A stretch of DNA of 14,308 bases from Teratosphaeria epicoccoides. Lineage: Eukaryota > Ascomycota > Dothideomycetes > Mycosphaerellales > Teratosphaeriaceae. Made by a program: the position numbers and the translations under genes. Each line of letters starts with the position of its first letter. The stretch's first letter is position 1. A model generated the notes under the pieces. That model was not told the DNA's origin. It searched no databases and was given only the letters and a program-made list of their open reading frames with translations. The stretch spans positions 1 through 14,308 of the forward strand of contig JADDMT010000298.1 of NCBI GenBank assembly GCA_021401465.1, in the 5' to 3' direction. Of the stretch, positions 1 to 8,806 are shown piece by piece.

Positions 1-164
1 GCTTTAGGACAGGCAGTTAGGAGCTTCGTGCTTAATCTCAATTTAATCCTCTCTTGCTTAGAGGAGAGTTAGTTACAAGGTCAACTGCCATTGTCGATAT
101 TCTTCACAGCTCCCGAGTCTAACACCTAGTCACCTTCCTGCTATCGGCACCTACCCTTATAACA
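1..164 (+). repeat. Family-Y LTR, right-hand (R-U5) part, cut by window start
   Basis: This matches 4601-4764 of the complete family-Y LTR in the same orientation, with about five differences that are all transitions. It ends in ATAACA, the family end ATGACA with one G-to-A change. The U3 part lies left of the window. The next five bases are GCTAG (165-169); if this is a solo LTR, the same five bases should precede its U3 outside the window. The adjacent sequence does not resemble a family-Y interior, so a solo LTR is the simplest reading. Confidence 0.85.
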
Positions 165-738
165 GCTAGCTTTTAAATAAAAGTTGTAAAATGTATTAAT
201 TATAATAAACTAGAGATAAGATTAAATTATCAAATAGATCAAAAAAGTAATATATTATTAACTAAAATAAAACACTCTCTTAGGGGTAATAGAGGTTACA
301 GAAAAACCTAAGATACTTACTATTATTATTCTACTAGTTTAGTATAGCTAAAAATATTATACAGTATTTTAATAAATTTAATTTATAGGCTATCTAAGAT
401 AAAGAAAAGTATATACATTAATACAAGATAGAAAGTACTTATCTGATAGTAAACCATCTAAAATATTAAGAATAAAAACCTTAATTAATGATCACAAATA
501 AAACTATACAATTTAAGATAAAGTCCTAACAAGAATCTAAAAATTCTTGAGTGTTAATAAGAATAGACTTAGATTAAAAATAAAAGCTGTTCTGTTAATA
601 AAACAAATGCTACATTCTCATTATTCTAGGTTTTAGTATAATTAGTATAACAATATTAGCAAGTTCTAATAAATTAGTATTCAGATATTTAGGGATTAGT
701 AAGCCTTAAGCAAGCTTAAACTAGTCTATTAGTACTAA
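165..738. other. AT-rich stretch without recognisable gene
   Basis: Roughly a quarter G+C by eye, far below the neighbouring element interiors. Both strands are dense in stops in all frames and I recognise no protein motif. It lies between a family-Y LTR and the left LTR of element X, so it is the pre-insertion target of both. It could be heavily mutated older transposon sequence or native AT-rich intergenic DNA. The last five bases before element X are ACTAA (734-738), the expected X target duplication. Confidence 0.5.
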
Positions 739-1098
739 TGATATAGATGTATATGCTATATGATATAGAAATATCTCGTAGTGTAACAGAGTAATCCGAC
801 CTTTTAGTAGGTACAAGACAGCGCTACTTTCTGCTTATTACAGAGGTAGCGCTAAGGGTGCTTATAACCCCCGACGCTCCTTAATTAGGGAAAGCTTGTC
901 TGAGCCTAACCCTATAGGGGTACTATAGGGCTACTGACGTAGGGGCGTCCTACGTTAACAACTAATCCCTCTTAGACGACATACAAGCTAACGTATGTAC
1001 GAAGGACCCCCTTGCTATATGTAGCAGGGTTACTACATGCTAAGGGTAGGTATTAGGACCTATGCGGTTCTAATGGCCCCCTAGTATTAACCGTATCA
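739..1098 (-). repeat. Left (3') LTR of element X
   Basis: The left boundary is firm: the first 123 bp recur at 14186-14308, abutting unrelated sequence there, with nine differences that are all transitions. The right boundary is inferred from a TGATAT...GTATCA inverted end pair and a pyrimidine run (1099-1111) that reads as a polypurine tract on the sense strand. This mirrors the layout next to the family-Y LTRs. Length by this boundary is 360 bp. A full second copy is not available to confirm the right end. Confidence 0.65.
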
Positions 1099-1111
1099 CT
1101 ACCCCTCCTCC
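1099..1111 (-). promoter_or_regulatory. Polypurine tract of element X
   Basis: On the minus strand this reads GGAGGAGGGGTAG directly before the LTR TG end. In LTR retrotransposons this primes plus-strand DNA synthesis after RNase H cleavage. The family-Y elements have GAGGGGGATAG at the same place, and the resemblance supports the X LTR boundary. Confidence 0.6.
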
Positions 1112-1896
1112 TATGAGGATGTCCCTAGCCTTACTAAGTAATACATACAGAATGTATAGGGTACAGGATGTAGCACGCTTACACTACGTAAGGGTAAATA
1201 GGTAGATAGCCTACGTAACATGTGTTATGCATATACCTTAACACCTTCGTAGTAAGTACAGGGTAGAGGCTGCTAACTTAGGCGGGTTTTAGCCTGTTAC
1301 ATGTTAGGCAGCTTCGTAACACCTTCGCTTTACATGCAGATCAAGATATTAGGATACTACAAGTACGTACTTTAGTTAATCCTTGAAATTATAGGGCGAG
1401 CATGCGCGCTAGCCTCGCTAAGTAGCTTGGCTGTCCCTATTTAGTCGTGACTGTGAAGAACATGTCGCAGAACCTTAGGGTAGTAGGAATGTGCGCGGAC
1501 GCTCTACGCGCGCTACTTAAAACAGTAGGAGCACGCTCCTAGCGCAGGCCTTGCCACATTTTCATGCTAGTAGGCTAGCACAAGTGCGGTTAGCGCACAT
1601 GCGTAATAGCCGCATTATCTGTTATTACATTATTCGGTCCCCTTGTAAGTTAACTAAAGGTAGGTACTCTGCGCATGTAGTTTGAGTTACTAGCTTAACG
1701 GTTGCGGTAGGTAACAGGGGGGCTGTCAGAGGGTATAAAAACCTCGTCGCTTTCCTAAACTTCCTGTTCTAAGACACTAACATCGACCTCTACTCCTATT
1801 TCGCTTAGCTTGCGCCTCGCCATGTCTGCAGGTCTATACTAGAGCTTCTTCTTCTTCAATCAATTAATCAAGATCAATTAACCTGTCTTAGCTATA
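1112..1896 (+). other. Internal leader of X, probable promoter region of the convergent ORF
   Basis: No coding frame is seen in these ~785 bp, which lie between the polypurine tract and the start of the plus-strand ORF. The segment is rich in CpG and TpA and poor in CpA. It contains an imperfect hairpin around 1268-1313 (outer arms GGCTGCTAAC and GTTAGGCAGC, inner AGGC/GCCT) and a short direct repeat TAACACCTTCG near 1240 and 1316. The right part carries a TATA box and a pyrimidine-rich leader typical of fungal 5' UTRs. Its function as a promoter is inferred. Confidence 0.5.
1734..1741 (+). promoter_or_regulatory. TATA box before the X convergent ORF
   Basis: A canonical TATAAAAA lies 156 bases upstream of the ATG at 1897 on the plus strand. 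A start of transcription about 30 bases downstream would give a leader of roughly 130 nt that is C/T-rich and then AT-rich. This strand is opposite to gag-pol, so the box would serve only the convergent ORF. Confidence 0.55.
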
Positions 1897-3417
1897 ATGG
1901 CTCATATGCTGCAGACTAAGTTCGACGCTACTTGCTCTGCCTGCAATTGTCACTTGTGTTAACAATGCCTTAACAACCTTAGTAGCTAAGCTGTACACAT
2001 CTCTCCTCTGCGTGTTAGTAAGGCGTCCCCTACCCGCGAGGTATGCGTGACTTGTACTAACTAAAGCGTAGCCGAGATCTACGTCAGCGGATTTAATGAG
2101 GGTAGTATCTACTGCAATTATGTCAACTGTAATAGCAAGCATCAAAAATGCCAAGACCTCCCTAAAGAGGTGTATGGCGAGTATAACTAGCTCTGCTGTA
2201 ACATTAATGACTTCTAGAGTATGCGCGACAAGGGGATTACTAAAGGCACTCTGACTATGAACAGGCTACAGGCTAAGTACTACGAGGCACTCGCCTACCT
2301 GCTTGGCGCCCTCTTGTGCTTTACCGCGACTACTAACTGTTCTCACGGCAGTGTTCGCTTCGACTCTCTGCTAACAGGCGAAAACGTTTGTCTAGGTCTA
2401 ATCGCAGACTTAGTCTAGAAGATCTTGAAGGTGCTAACTATTAGGGTCAAGACCTTCGCTATAGTACGCATATAGTATAGGTACCCTCTAAGTATGAATG
2501 CTAACTTTCTCCGCTAGGCTAACGTTAGCGTCGAGAAATATCCGACTAGCTGTTAGTGTTAGCAACTCGGGGCCCTTGCCTCTATTAACGATGACTTTAA
2601 GACATAGATGATCCGCAAGAAGGTTATCAAGCAATTCACTGCTCCTGCTGCTAAGGCTATGCCCTAGCGCCGTACTAAGAGACAGCCTGCCTCTAAGCCG
2701 GTCCTAAGGACTAAGCCGTAAGTTACTTACTCGAATCCTGTTGCGTGCGTACAGCTAACACATTGTAGCGCTACTGCCTACGCTGCCTCGACGCTACTGT
2801 CTAAGAAGAAGAAGAAGGCTCGGGCCGAAATTAAGGTTAGCGACAAGGTAGCCGAACCTTCCCTGCTTGCGACCTATACTACGTCCGTCAAGACGCTAAG
2901 GCACAAGCCTCTAGGCTAGATCTTTAAGGATGAGGAGGATGACGACGTCTAGGATAACTTCGGTCCTAATGTGATCCCTTCGCGCTATAGTGTTACTATA
3001 CTAGTTGCGCCTAAGGGGGACACTAAGTCTAATGATGTAGTCGACACTCATGTCAAGAAGCGCAAGATGATCTCGAGGGCCGAGCGCGACAGCCGCAAGT
3101 ACGCTCGAGTCTCTTCGCCTTCTAATGCTAAGGATAAGGTAGTCGTCGCGACTAGGCGCGGTAAGGATGTCGCTAGTTCTCTGGCTACTATAGGCTCTGA
3201 AGACAAGCTCCCTTGTAACCTACTAAAGAAGAAGATGCTAGCCTCTCTTTGTAGTGTTACTACCCCTGTTACTTATAGTCGCTTCGGGGTGTTTAGTAGA
3301 CCCTATGTAGGTAGGTAGTCCCTAGCGGACTATAACAAGAAAGACTCTCCTGCTTCGGGTTTAGTTAGGAAGCCCCTAACTAGTAGTCGCTAAGCATTAG
3401 CTACGAAGCTAATCTGA
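1897..3417 (+). pseudogene. Convergent (antisense) ORF of element X, Cys-rich then Lys-rich, unrecognised
   Basis: A single plus-strand frame of about 506 codons runs from ATGG at 1897 to TGA at 3415-3417. It is broken only by TAA/TAG codons, for example TAG at 3316-3318 and TAA at 3391-3393, as expected from Gln/Trp codons hit by CpA-to-TpA change. The open parts 2221-2418 and 2971-3318 are in this same frame. The N-terminal ~90 codons are cysteine-rich: C13-x2-C16, C50-x2-C53, then C73-x4-C78-x6-C85. Some cysteines may be mutated arginines (CGT to TGT). The middle and C-terminal parts are basic, with a run of five lysines near 2806-2820 and an acidic DEEDDD patch near 2931-2947, suggesting a nuclear protein. 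I do not recognise the family. It converges on gag-pol, whose stop lies about 116 bp beyond its end. Confidence 0.6.
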
Positions 3418-3533
3418 GCATGTCTCTTGTTCTCCTTAGGTTTATTCTAGGTGTGCCTTTAGGCATCAATAATGTATAAGTAGGGCGTTTGCTTCTTGTT
3501 ATTACTCCGCGCGTCATGCGCTACATACACATG

Positions 3534-4274
3534 TTAAGAATTCTGCTCTAAAGCCCTTATCTTCCTACGAATCGACCTTCTTAAGCCCTGCTTATACCTC
3601 CTCTACTCTTCGAATTCACGAATAGCTTCTAGAGCGTTCTTGTAGTCTTCGGCTAGAACCCATTGTATGTACTTAGGTAGGTATCCTTTCTACTTTACTA
3701 GATAGTACGTTACGCCCTTACGCTACATACTGTCCTTAATACCCTTGACTTCCTACTCTTCGTTCTCTTCTGCTACTAGCATTAGGTCCGCGGGCTCTTC
3801 GCCCTCGCGCTATACCTATGGTTTAAGTAGAGATACGTAGAAGACGTCATGCACATAATATAACAATGGCAATAATAGCTAGTATGCCTGCGAGCCTATC
3901 GCGTCGCGTATCCGGAAGGGTCTGACAAACCTTAGCATTATCTTCTTGCTTAGAAGTTTTAGCTTGAGATTCTTTGTTAATAGTAATACCTTCGTACTAA
4001 CTACGTACTACATTAGTTTAGCACAGGCGTTATTATGTTTAATCTAGGATTCTGAGGCCTTTTTCTAGTGTTCTATTAGTACTGAATGTACCTCATGTAT
4101 ACGCTACGCTAATTTCGCGGCGGCTAGCACCCTCTCCTTAGAAGACTCGTCCTAAGGCGGTTCTAGGTATATTTCCGGATTAAAGCTATAAAGAATCTGA
4201 AATGGCGACATGCGTATAGTAGCATGCATGCTATTATTAACTGCAAATTCCGCCATAGGAATTACGTTAGCCTA
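3534..4274 (-). pseudogene. pol: Element X pol, 3' part: integrase C-terminus and chromodomain
   Basis: Continues the X polyprotein frame left of the solo LTR. It starts with the integrase-core end (PMAEFAVNNS, then a MSPFQILY motif), passes a linker with KLKLLSKK and IRDAIGSQAY, then HDVFYVSLLKP, the conserved end of the chromovirus integrase. A chromodomain follows near 3600-3740 (TYYLVK*KGYLPKYIQWV and NALEAIREFE), with its first aromatic Trp changed to TAG. Chromodomains direct integration to modified chromatin. I take TAA at 3534-3536 as the stop because the similarity ends shortly before it, but stops in this element are unreliable. The reading frame matches that at 8768 despite the 495-bp insertion, because 495 is divisible by three. 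Confidence 0.85.
4270..4274. repeat. Target-site duplication GCCTA, left copy
   Basis: GCCTA here and GCCTA at 4765-4769 exactly flank the family-Y LTR. Five-base duplications are typical of Ty3/gypsy integrases. Removing the LTR and one copy rejoins the X integrase frame without any shift. Confidence 0.95.
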
Positions 4275-4342
4275 TGTCATGAGTGTCAGGAGTACTGTCC
4301 GGAGTACTGTAGGATACAGGATCATGTGGGTCCTAAGTGCTA

Positions 4343-4349
4343 TGAGTCA
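4343..4349 (+). promoter_or_regulatory. TGAGTCA (Gcn4/AP-1-type bZIP site) in solo LTR U3
   Basis: This is the perfect 7-mer recognised by fungal Gcn4/CpcA-type bZIP factors. A second copy 30 bp downstream is TAAGTCA (4373-4379), one G-to-A change away. In the copy at 8807-9296 both are intact (9193-9199 and 9222-9228). Binding is inferred from the motif only. Confidence 0.45.
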
Positions 4350-4398
4350 TAGTACTGTCATAGGAGTACTATAAGTCATAGGCATAGTCATGGAAGAA

Positions 4399-4561
4399 AG
4401 GATCTGTTACGTGAGGATAGATCCCCGGATCTGTAGGGTTAGTCTACAGATCCATAGGCTTGCAAGGAAGAAGGGATCTGTCACGTGATGATAGACCCTT
4501 AGATCTGTGGGGTTAGTCTACAGATCTATAGACACGGATCTGTCGGGTCTATCGACAGATC
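4399..4561 (+). repeat. U3 tandem repeat with fixed-spacing dyads and CACGTG boxes
   Basis: Two units with a period of about 74 bp each hold an 8-bp TCACGTGA box (mutated TTACGTGA at 4407-4414, intact at 4481-4488) and a dyad. The dyads are 4427-4453 (arms GGATCTGTAG/CTACAGATCC), 4501-4527 (AGATCTGTGG/CTACAGATCT, one wobble) and a third at 4537-4561 (GATCTGTCG/CGACAGATC). All three have exactly 7-nt spacers beginning GGT. A smaller dyad follows near 4564-4578. Shared arms and constant spacing suggest protein-binding sites for a dimer or transcript hairpins. Which of these is real cannot be told here. Confidence 0.8.
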
Positions 4562-4588
4562 TAACAGAGCTGCTCTGTCGCTCTCTAG

Positions 4589-4595
4589 TATATAG
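4589..4595 (+). promoter_or_regulatory. TATA box of the family-Y LTR
   Basis: TATATAG lies just after the U3 repeats and about 170 bp before the LTR end, the expected place for the core promoter that makes the genomic RNA. It also occurs, reverse-complemented, in the LTRs at 8807-9296 and 10248-10708. It is the only good TATA match in the sense strand of the LTR. Confidence 0.55.
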
Positions 4596-4764
4596 GGATA
4601 GCTTTAGGACAGGTAGTTAGGAGCTTCGTGCTTAATCTCAATTTAATCCTCTCTTGCTTAGAGGAGAGTCAGTTACAAGGTTAACTGCCATTGTCGATAT
4701 TCTTCATAGCTCCCGAGTCTAACACCTAGTCACCTTCCTGCTATCGGCACCTACCCTTATGACA

Positions 4765-4769
4765 GCCTA
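4765..4769. repeat. Target-site duplication GCCTA, right copy
   Basis: Directly follows ATGACA of the solo LTR and equals 4270-4274. Confidence 0.95.
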
Positions 4770-5860
4770 GGCATACTAGTTCTTAGCGTAGTAGCACTAA
4801 AGGTACTACTTAAGAGTCTAGTTCATACGTTTAGTCTGACTATTAGTCTGTAGATAGAATGCTATACTTAGGCAGTACTTAATACATGCCTTAAACACAA
4901 ATTCTTGCTAGTATTTACTAGTAAACACAGAACCTTAATCTGATAGGATACTTCGGGGGATACTAAAGCGCTATATGACTTTATCGCGAAGTAGTCGCGC
5001 AAGCTCGCTACTTGTGCACTTTTCCGTACATAGGATAAAGACATTCATCTTCGAGTATTAGTCGACTACTATAAGGATAGCATTAACTATATTGCCTTTC
5101 TACTTTGCTAGTAGCAAATCGGTAATAAAATCTATGGCTAAGTCTTGCTATAGTCTCTCTAGTAGTAGGAGCGCCTAAGCATCGCTATAGGGGCAATAGC
5201 GCTGAGATTTGCTAATCTAGCACGTCTAGCAGGATTTGACATAGTTAGATACATCCTGTTCTAGCGTAGGCTACTAGTATTTACGTCCGAGAAGTGCGTT
5301 TGTCTTCTCTGCGCTAAAATGGCCCGCGAGTTTATTGTCATGATAAATACGGAGGAGCTGCAAACAGAGTACATAGTTAGCGGGTACGTAGAGCCTATTA
5401 TCAAAGTACTACAAGTCGCCTGACTTGGTCTAGTAGTTCGGACCGCCTGTAGTGTCCTAGAGGGCTACACCCTTATTAATTAACTCTAGTTCTTACTCTT
5501 GTAACTGCTAAATAAGTCTCGAGACTTCTTTAAAGGGTTCTTTAGACATTGCATGCTTACTACATGTAAGCTAGTTAACTACTACACGGATCGAGCTAGA
5601 CGCGGTCGCTATAACTACTAGATAGGAGGGTTCGTTACTAGCGGAGGCCGTAAGGCCCTATTAGACCTGTAGTCGACCTATAAGAGGAGCTAACGACAGA
5701 TCGCTACCCTAAACTACAAGCTTCGTTTGCAGCGTAGGGAGAAGCTGTTAGTTACCCTCCTCCCTAGTGTCGTAGTCTAGTTGTCGCGAAGGACTGTTAG
5801 CTAGATTCGTCTTTCCGGAACGATGCTAGATAACGAAGTTAAAGCTAGCAAGGAAAGTCG
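4770..5860 (-). pseudogene. pol: Element X pol: integrase zinc-binding and catalytic core
   Basis: Integrase inserts the cDNA into the genome. The N-terminal HHCC zinc domain is visible (YHDNKLAGHF, then KSC*TC). The core has LAIDFITDL with the first catalytic Asp at 5130-5132, then ILSD*GSVFTS with the second Asp. The third residue, 36 positions later in the QTKRMN motif (codon 4830-4832), is Lys instead of the family's Glu, a G-to-A change that would abolish catalysis. Downstream N*TLK*YL leads into the solo-LTR junction. Many TAG codons replace Trp or Gln. The frame equals that of gag and RT, so there is no net frameshift. Confidence 0.9.
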
Positions 5861-7547
5861 CCTACCTTGCTTGCTAACTACTTAGCTACTTCACGCCCAT
5901 GAAGCCGCGAAGGTTATTATAGTCGGTAAGCACCTTAATAGGGTGCGCTACGCCTTCGAGGTAGTGTCAGTACTCCTTGAAGCCGTTAACAATAGCTAAA
6001 AGCTCTTAGTTATAAGTCTTATAGTTAAGCTTAGTACCCTGTATCTTCCGCGACTAGAAGGTAATTAGGTACTATTACGTACTACCTTCGTGCGACTAGA
6101 GCTGCGATATAATTGCGGCTATTACGAATTTTGAAGCATTAGTCTTTATCTAGATCTTCGTAGTAGGGTCAAAGTGCCGAAGTATAGGCGTAGTTTAAAA
6201 AGCTGCTTTAAGTTTAGAGAAAGCCTTACTCTAAGCCTCCTCCTAAGGCACTATCCCTAGCTTTTTTCCTTAAATCGCGCCCTTTGCAAGGGCCGTGAGG
6301 GGAGCCACGATCTTCGAGTAGGACTATATGAATCTACAGTAGAAGTTAGTAAACCCTAGGAATACCTACACTTCTTAGAGGGTAGTTAGCTACAGCTACT
6401 CCGCGATTACAGACACCCTTTAGTCATCCATGATGACTCCTTCTGTAGAGACAATGTATCCAAGAAACTTAATCCTATCTGTTAGGAATGAGTACTTCTT
6501 TAGGTTCGCGTATAGAGCGAACTTGTAGAGCTATTCGAGTACTATCCTTAGGTACCGAATATGCTCCTCCTTTAAGTCAGAGTAGACTAGTATATCGTCT
6601 AAATATACTACGTAGCAGGTGTTAACAAGGCTAGCTAGGGCCTAGTTAATATACGCTTAGAACGTTGCTAGTGTATTAGTCAAGCTAAATAGCATTACTA
6701 TATACTTGAAGTGTCTGTACTACATTTAGAATGCAGTCTTCTACTTGTCGCCCTTTCGGATTAGTATCTAGTAGTAGGCGTCCTTCAAGTCAATAGACAA
6801 GAAGATAGCGGCGCGACTAAGGCAGTCAAGCGTCTCGCTAATAAGTAGTAGGGGGCAGCGGTTTTTCTAGGTTACTACGTTAAGGCCCCTATAGTTAATG
6901 TATAGGCAGAGCGTATTGTCCTTCTTTAGGACGAACATAACTAACGCTCTAGCCTCGCTATCGCTTCGTCGGATCCACGCGTTCCTTTGCGCCTTGTAGA
7001 GGTAGTCTCGAAGTGTTTTGAGCTATAATTCCGACATAGGGTACAGAGGTTAATACGGAGGATTATAACCCTCCTTAAGGTTAATCGCATGTTCCGCGTC
7101 TAGGGCCCAGGCATAGGCCGTAGCCTCTGCGTCGAAAATATCGGCGTATTCCTCTAACTTAGGCAGAAGGGTAATGTCTTCCTTGATATTCTATATGCAG
7201 ACCGTATACACGTATTAGACCTTCTTCATGTCCTTGTAGAAGCTATGTGCGTCATGTATCTATACTACAGGAACTTCGCCTATAGAGCCATAGAACTAGT
7301 TGTTAGTAGCTCTATTAACAACGACTCCCTGCTTGTAGCGCTAAGGGCGGCTAAGTAGGAGCTCCTTATTAGGAACGTCTTTAGCGTAGAAGACTTCGTT
7401 AGTCTCGCGCACTTCTCCTAAGGAGTCCGCAAGTTAGAGGCGCATGTTGTACGCGCCTTAAGCCGCTACGCCTTCGCCCTAAAAGGACTTCATGGTAGGC
7501 AGTAGGGCTCCTAGGATTAGCTTTAAACCAAGCTATACGACTACCCT
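5861..7547 (-). pseudogene. pol: Element X pol: reverse transcriptase and RNase H
   Basis: RT copies genomic RNA into DNA and RNase H removes the RNA strand. From right to left I read LYPMSEL (~7040), FVLKKDNTLCLYINYRGLN (~6900), SIDLKDAYY*I with the first RT Asp, and YVVYLDDILVYSD with the catalytic YLDD box at 6594-6605. LGFTNFYCRFI and LTALAKGA follow. RNase H (about 6200 to 5880) shows KTNASKF where the family has ETDAS, so its first catalytic Asp is now Asn. It also shows ELLAIVNGFKEY and VLTDYNNLRGF. Nonsense codons are scattered and nearly all TAG. Everything is in the same frame as the gag ATG. Confidence 0.93.
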
Positions 7548-8768
7548 CTAGGGTATCATGTTAACCTCCGCAAGGTCATCTAACATATAGTCTACTAGCT
7601 TAAGCGAGCTATTAACTCGGACTGTACTAGATAGGCGCCAGGCAGGCCATAAGTCTACACTATTAGTAACAGATAGCTTAGATACCCGTAGTAGCCATTC
7701 GGTTGTCTTAGGCTTGTCCTTCTTTCGCCTCCCCTCTAGGGAGGTTTTAGACACCTTGCTTACCTTCTTCCTATTACTTCATTTAGGATAGCGAGCCGCC
7801 TAGTAGTCCCTTGCTCTACAGATGTAGCAGCTACTTAGAGGCTTCTCGCTACTATCTTTTAGCTCGGAGGGCTTGCTCCTCTAGAATGAACTACCGCGTT
7901 AGGCGTAACCCCTAGGGCGCTTGTAATAGCGGCCCTTTAGTAGGTCCTTAGGGCTTAGACGCTTATTGTCCTTGCCGCCTGATTTTCCATTTCGCTTCAA
8001 GGTAATCTCCATATGTGTCGCAAGGGACACGAGGTCTTGCCGAGTTGTCAGAAGTTCATGAAAAGTCATGATTATATTCTGAAGATTGTCATTAAGTTTA
8101 ACAAGTAAGTGCTACATGCGTTACATCTTAGTATAGAGTAGCATCTGTCTCTCGAGCGTAGCGAGGTAGGTAGCGAAGCTAGAGGTTGTTTGTCCCTTCC
8201 CCTGCTTAGCCTTCTTATACTTAACAGACATAGTAAGGGCGTAATTCCCTAGATCCTTGACCTAGTCGACATAGAACTAGCGAAAGTCCGCCTATGTATA
8301 TGTTCTATTATAGACCTACATAAGGTTATACTACTCATGCTAATTGTTACGAGGTTCCTTATCCTCTTTGAGCTACATTACACTAAAGGCGACTTGTTTG
8401 CCCTCTATAGAATATCTGCGTAGGTTAAGCACAAAAACTGCCTTACATGCCTACAAGAAAGTTCGAGCCTCCTTCAAGGTATCTCCCTTAAACAGCTTTA
8501 GGTTATGTGCGTTATGACTACCTCCTAGTTAGCCTACTATGGCCCTAAATTTAGGCACTAGGCTTGCAGGCACACACGGAGGGTCTGCGCCTCCTAGTAA
8601 GTTGTCTTCGTAGGTCCCTAGTGTGAAATCTCGCTAGATTTCTTCGTCTACTAGTTTATTAGTACTACTTATGGCGACGTCTTTAGCGTCCTCGCTGTTG
8701 TCGCTACTAGAAGCAGCGTAGCTCTAGCTCTAGTTCGCAAGGTAGTTTATAACCTAATTAACAATCAT
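7548..8768 (-). pseudogene. gag: Element X gag with CCHC zinc knuckle, running into protease region
   Basis: Gag is the capsid/nucleocapsid part. The first ATG is at 8768-8766 (AMIVN), but the frame is open upstream to a TAG at 8802-8804, just inside the Y2 insertion point, so the true start may have been separated. A capsid-type core reads NLKLFKGDTLKEARTFL near 8455-8506. The nucleocapsid has CYIC at 7818-7829 followed by RARDY*AARY. In a CCHC knuckle (C-x2-C-x4-H-x4-C) the two Tyr positions should be His and Cys, and both changes are single transitions of the RIP type. Past the knuckle, 7754-7548 is open and is probably the protease N-terminal region. The usual DSG triad is not visible (LVDYMLDDL in its place). 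Gag and pol are in one continuous frame. Confidence 0.85.
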
Positions 8769-8806
8769 GGCTACAAGGGCTAGGTTAATAGTCAGGGTTA
8801 GCTATA

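Larger units (their letters stand above)
4275..4764 (+). mobile_element. Complete solo LTR of family Y (490 bp)
   Basis: It begins TGTCATGAG and ends CTTATGACA, so the 6-bp ends TGTCAT/ATGACA are perfect inverted repeats. It lies in the integrase gene of element X between GCCTA duplications with no internal Y sequence. The full element was therefore lost by LTR-LTR recombination, leaving a solo LTR. It is an inverted copy of 8807-9296 (same 490-bp length) and of 10248-10708. Plus is its sense orientation, because the family-Y polypurine tract precedes the TGTCAT end and a TATA box points the same way. About 315 bp is U3 and about 170 bp R-U5. Differences from the other copies are transitions of the CpA/TpA type. 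Confidence 0.95.
739..8806 (-). mobile_element. Element X: RIP-degraded Ty3/gypsy chromovirus, 5' end cut by Y2
   Basis: The sense strand is minus. From right to left it contains gag with a zinc knuckle, a protease region, reverse transcriptase, RNase H, integrase, a chromodomain, a convergent plus-strand ORF, a polypurine tract and the 3' LTR. A solo family-Y LTR (4275-4764) sits inside integrase. The right end is interrupted at 8806 by the TG end of a family-Y LTR, so the X 5' LTR and primer-binding site are not in the window. Without the solo LTR and its duplication, about 7.6 kb of X is present. The domain order RT-RNase H-IN-chromodomain is diagnostic of Ty3/gypsy chromoviruses. Frames are kept and damage is mainly nonsense transitions. 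Confidence 0.9.

Noticed and set aside
1888..2154. 88-codon minus-strand open frame
   Set aside because: No recognisable motif and it lies opposite the Cys-rich start of the convergent ORF; minus-strand frames stay open by chance where plus-strand TAG/TAA decay occurs.
4399..4561. CRISPR-like array from the repeated GATCTGT segments
   Set aside because: Repeats are short, inverted and few, are part of an LTR U3, and occur in a eukaryotic retroelement.
1897..8768. Ciliate-like genetic code (TAA/TAG read as Gln), suggested by long frames broken only by TAG/TAA
   Set aside because: Many of these stops sit where the family has Trp, not Gln (NN*VELL, T*EPL, and codon 81, TGG in Y3 but TAG in Y2). 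That fits G-to-A/C-to-T mutation, not reassignment.
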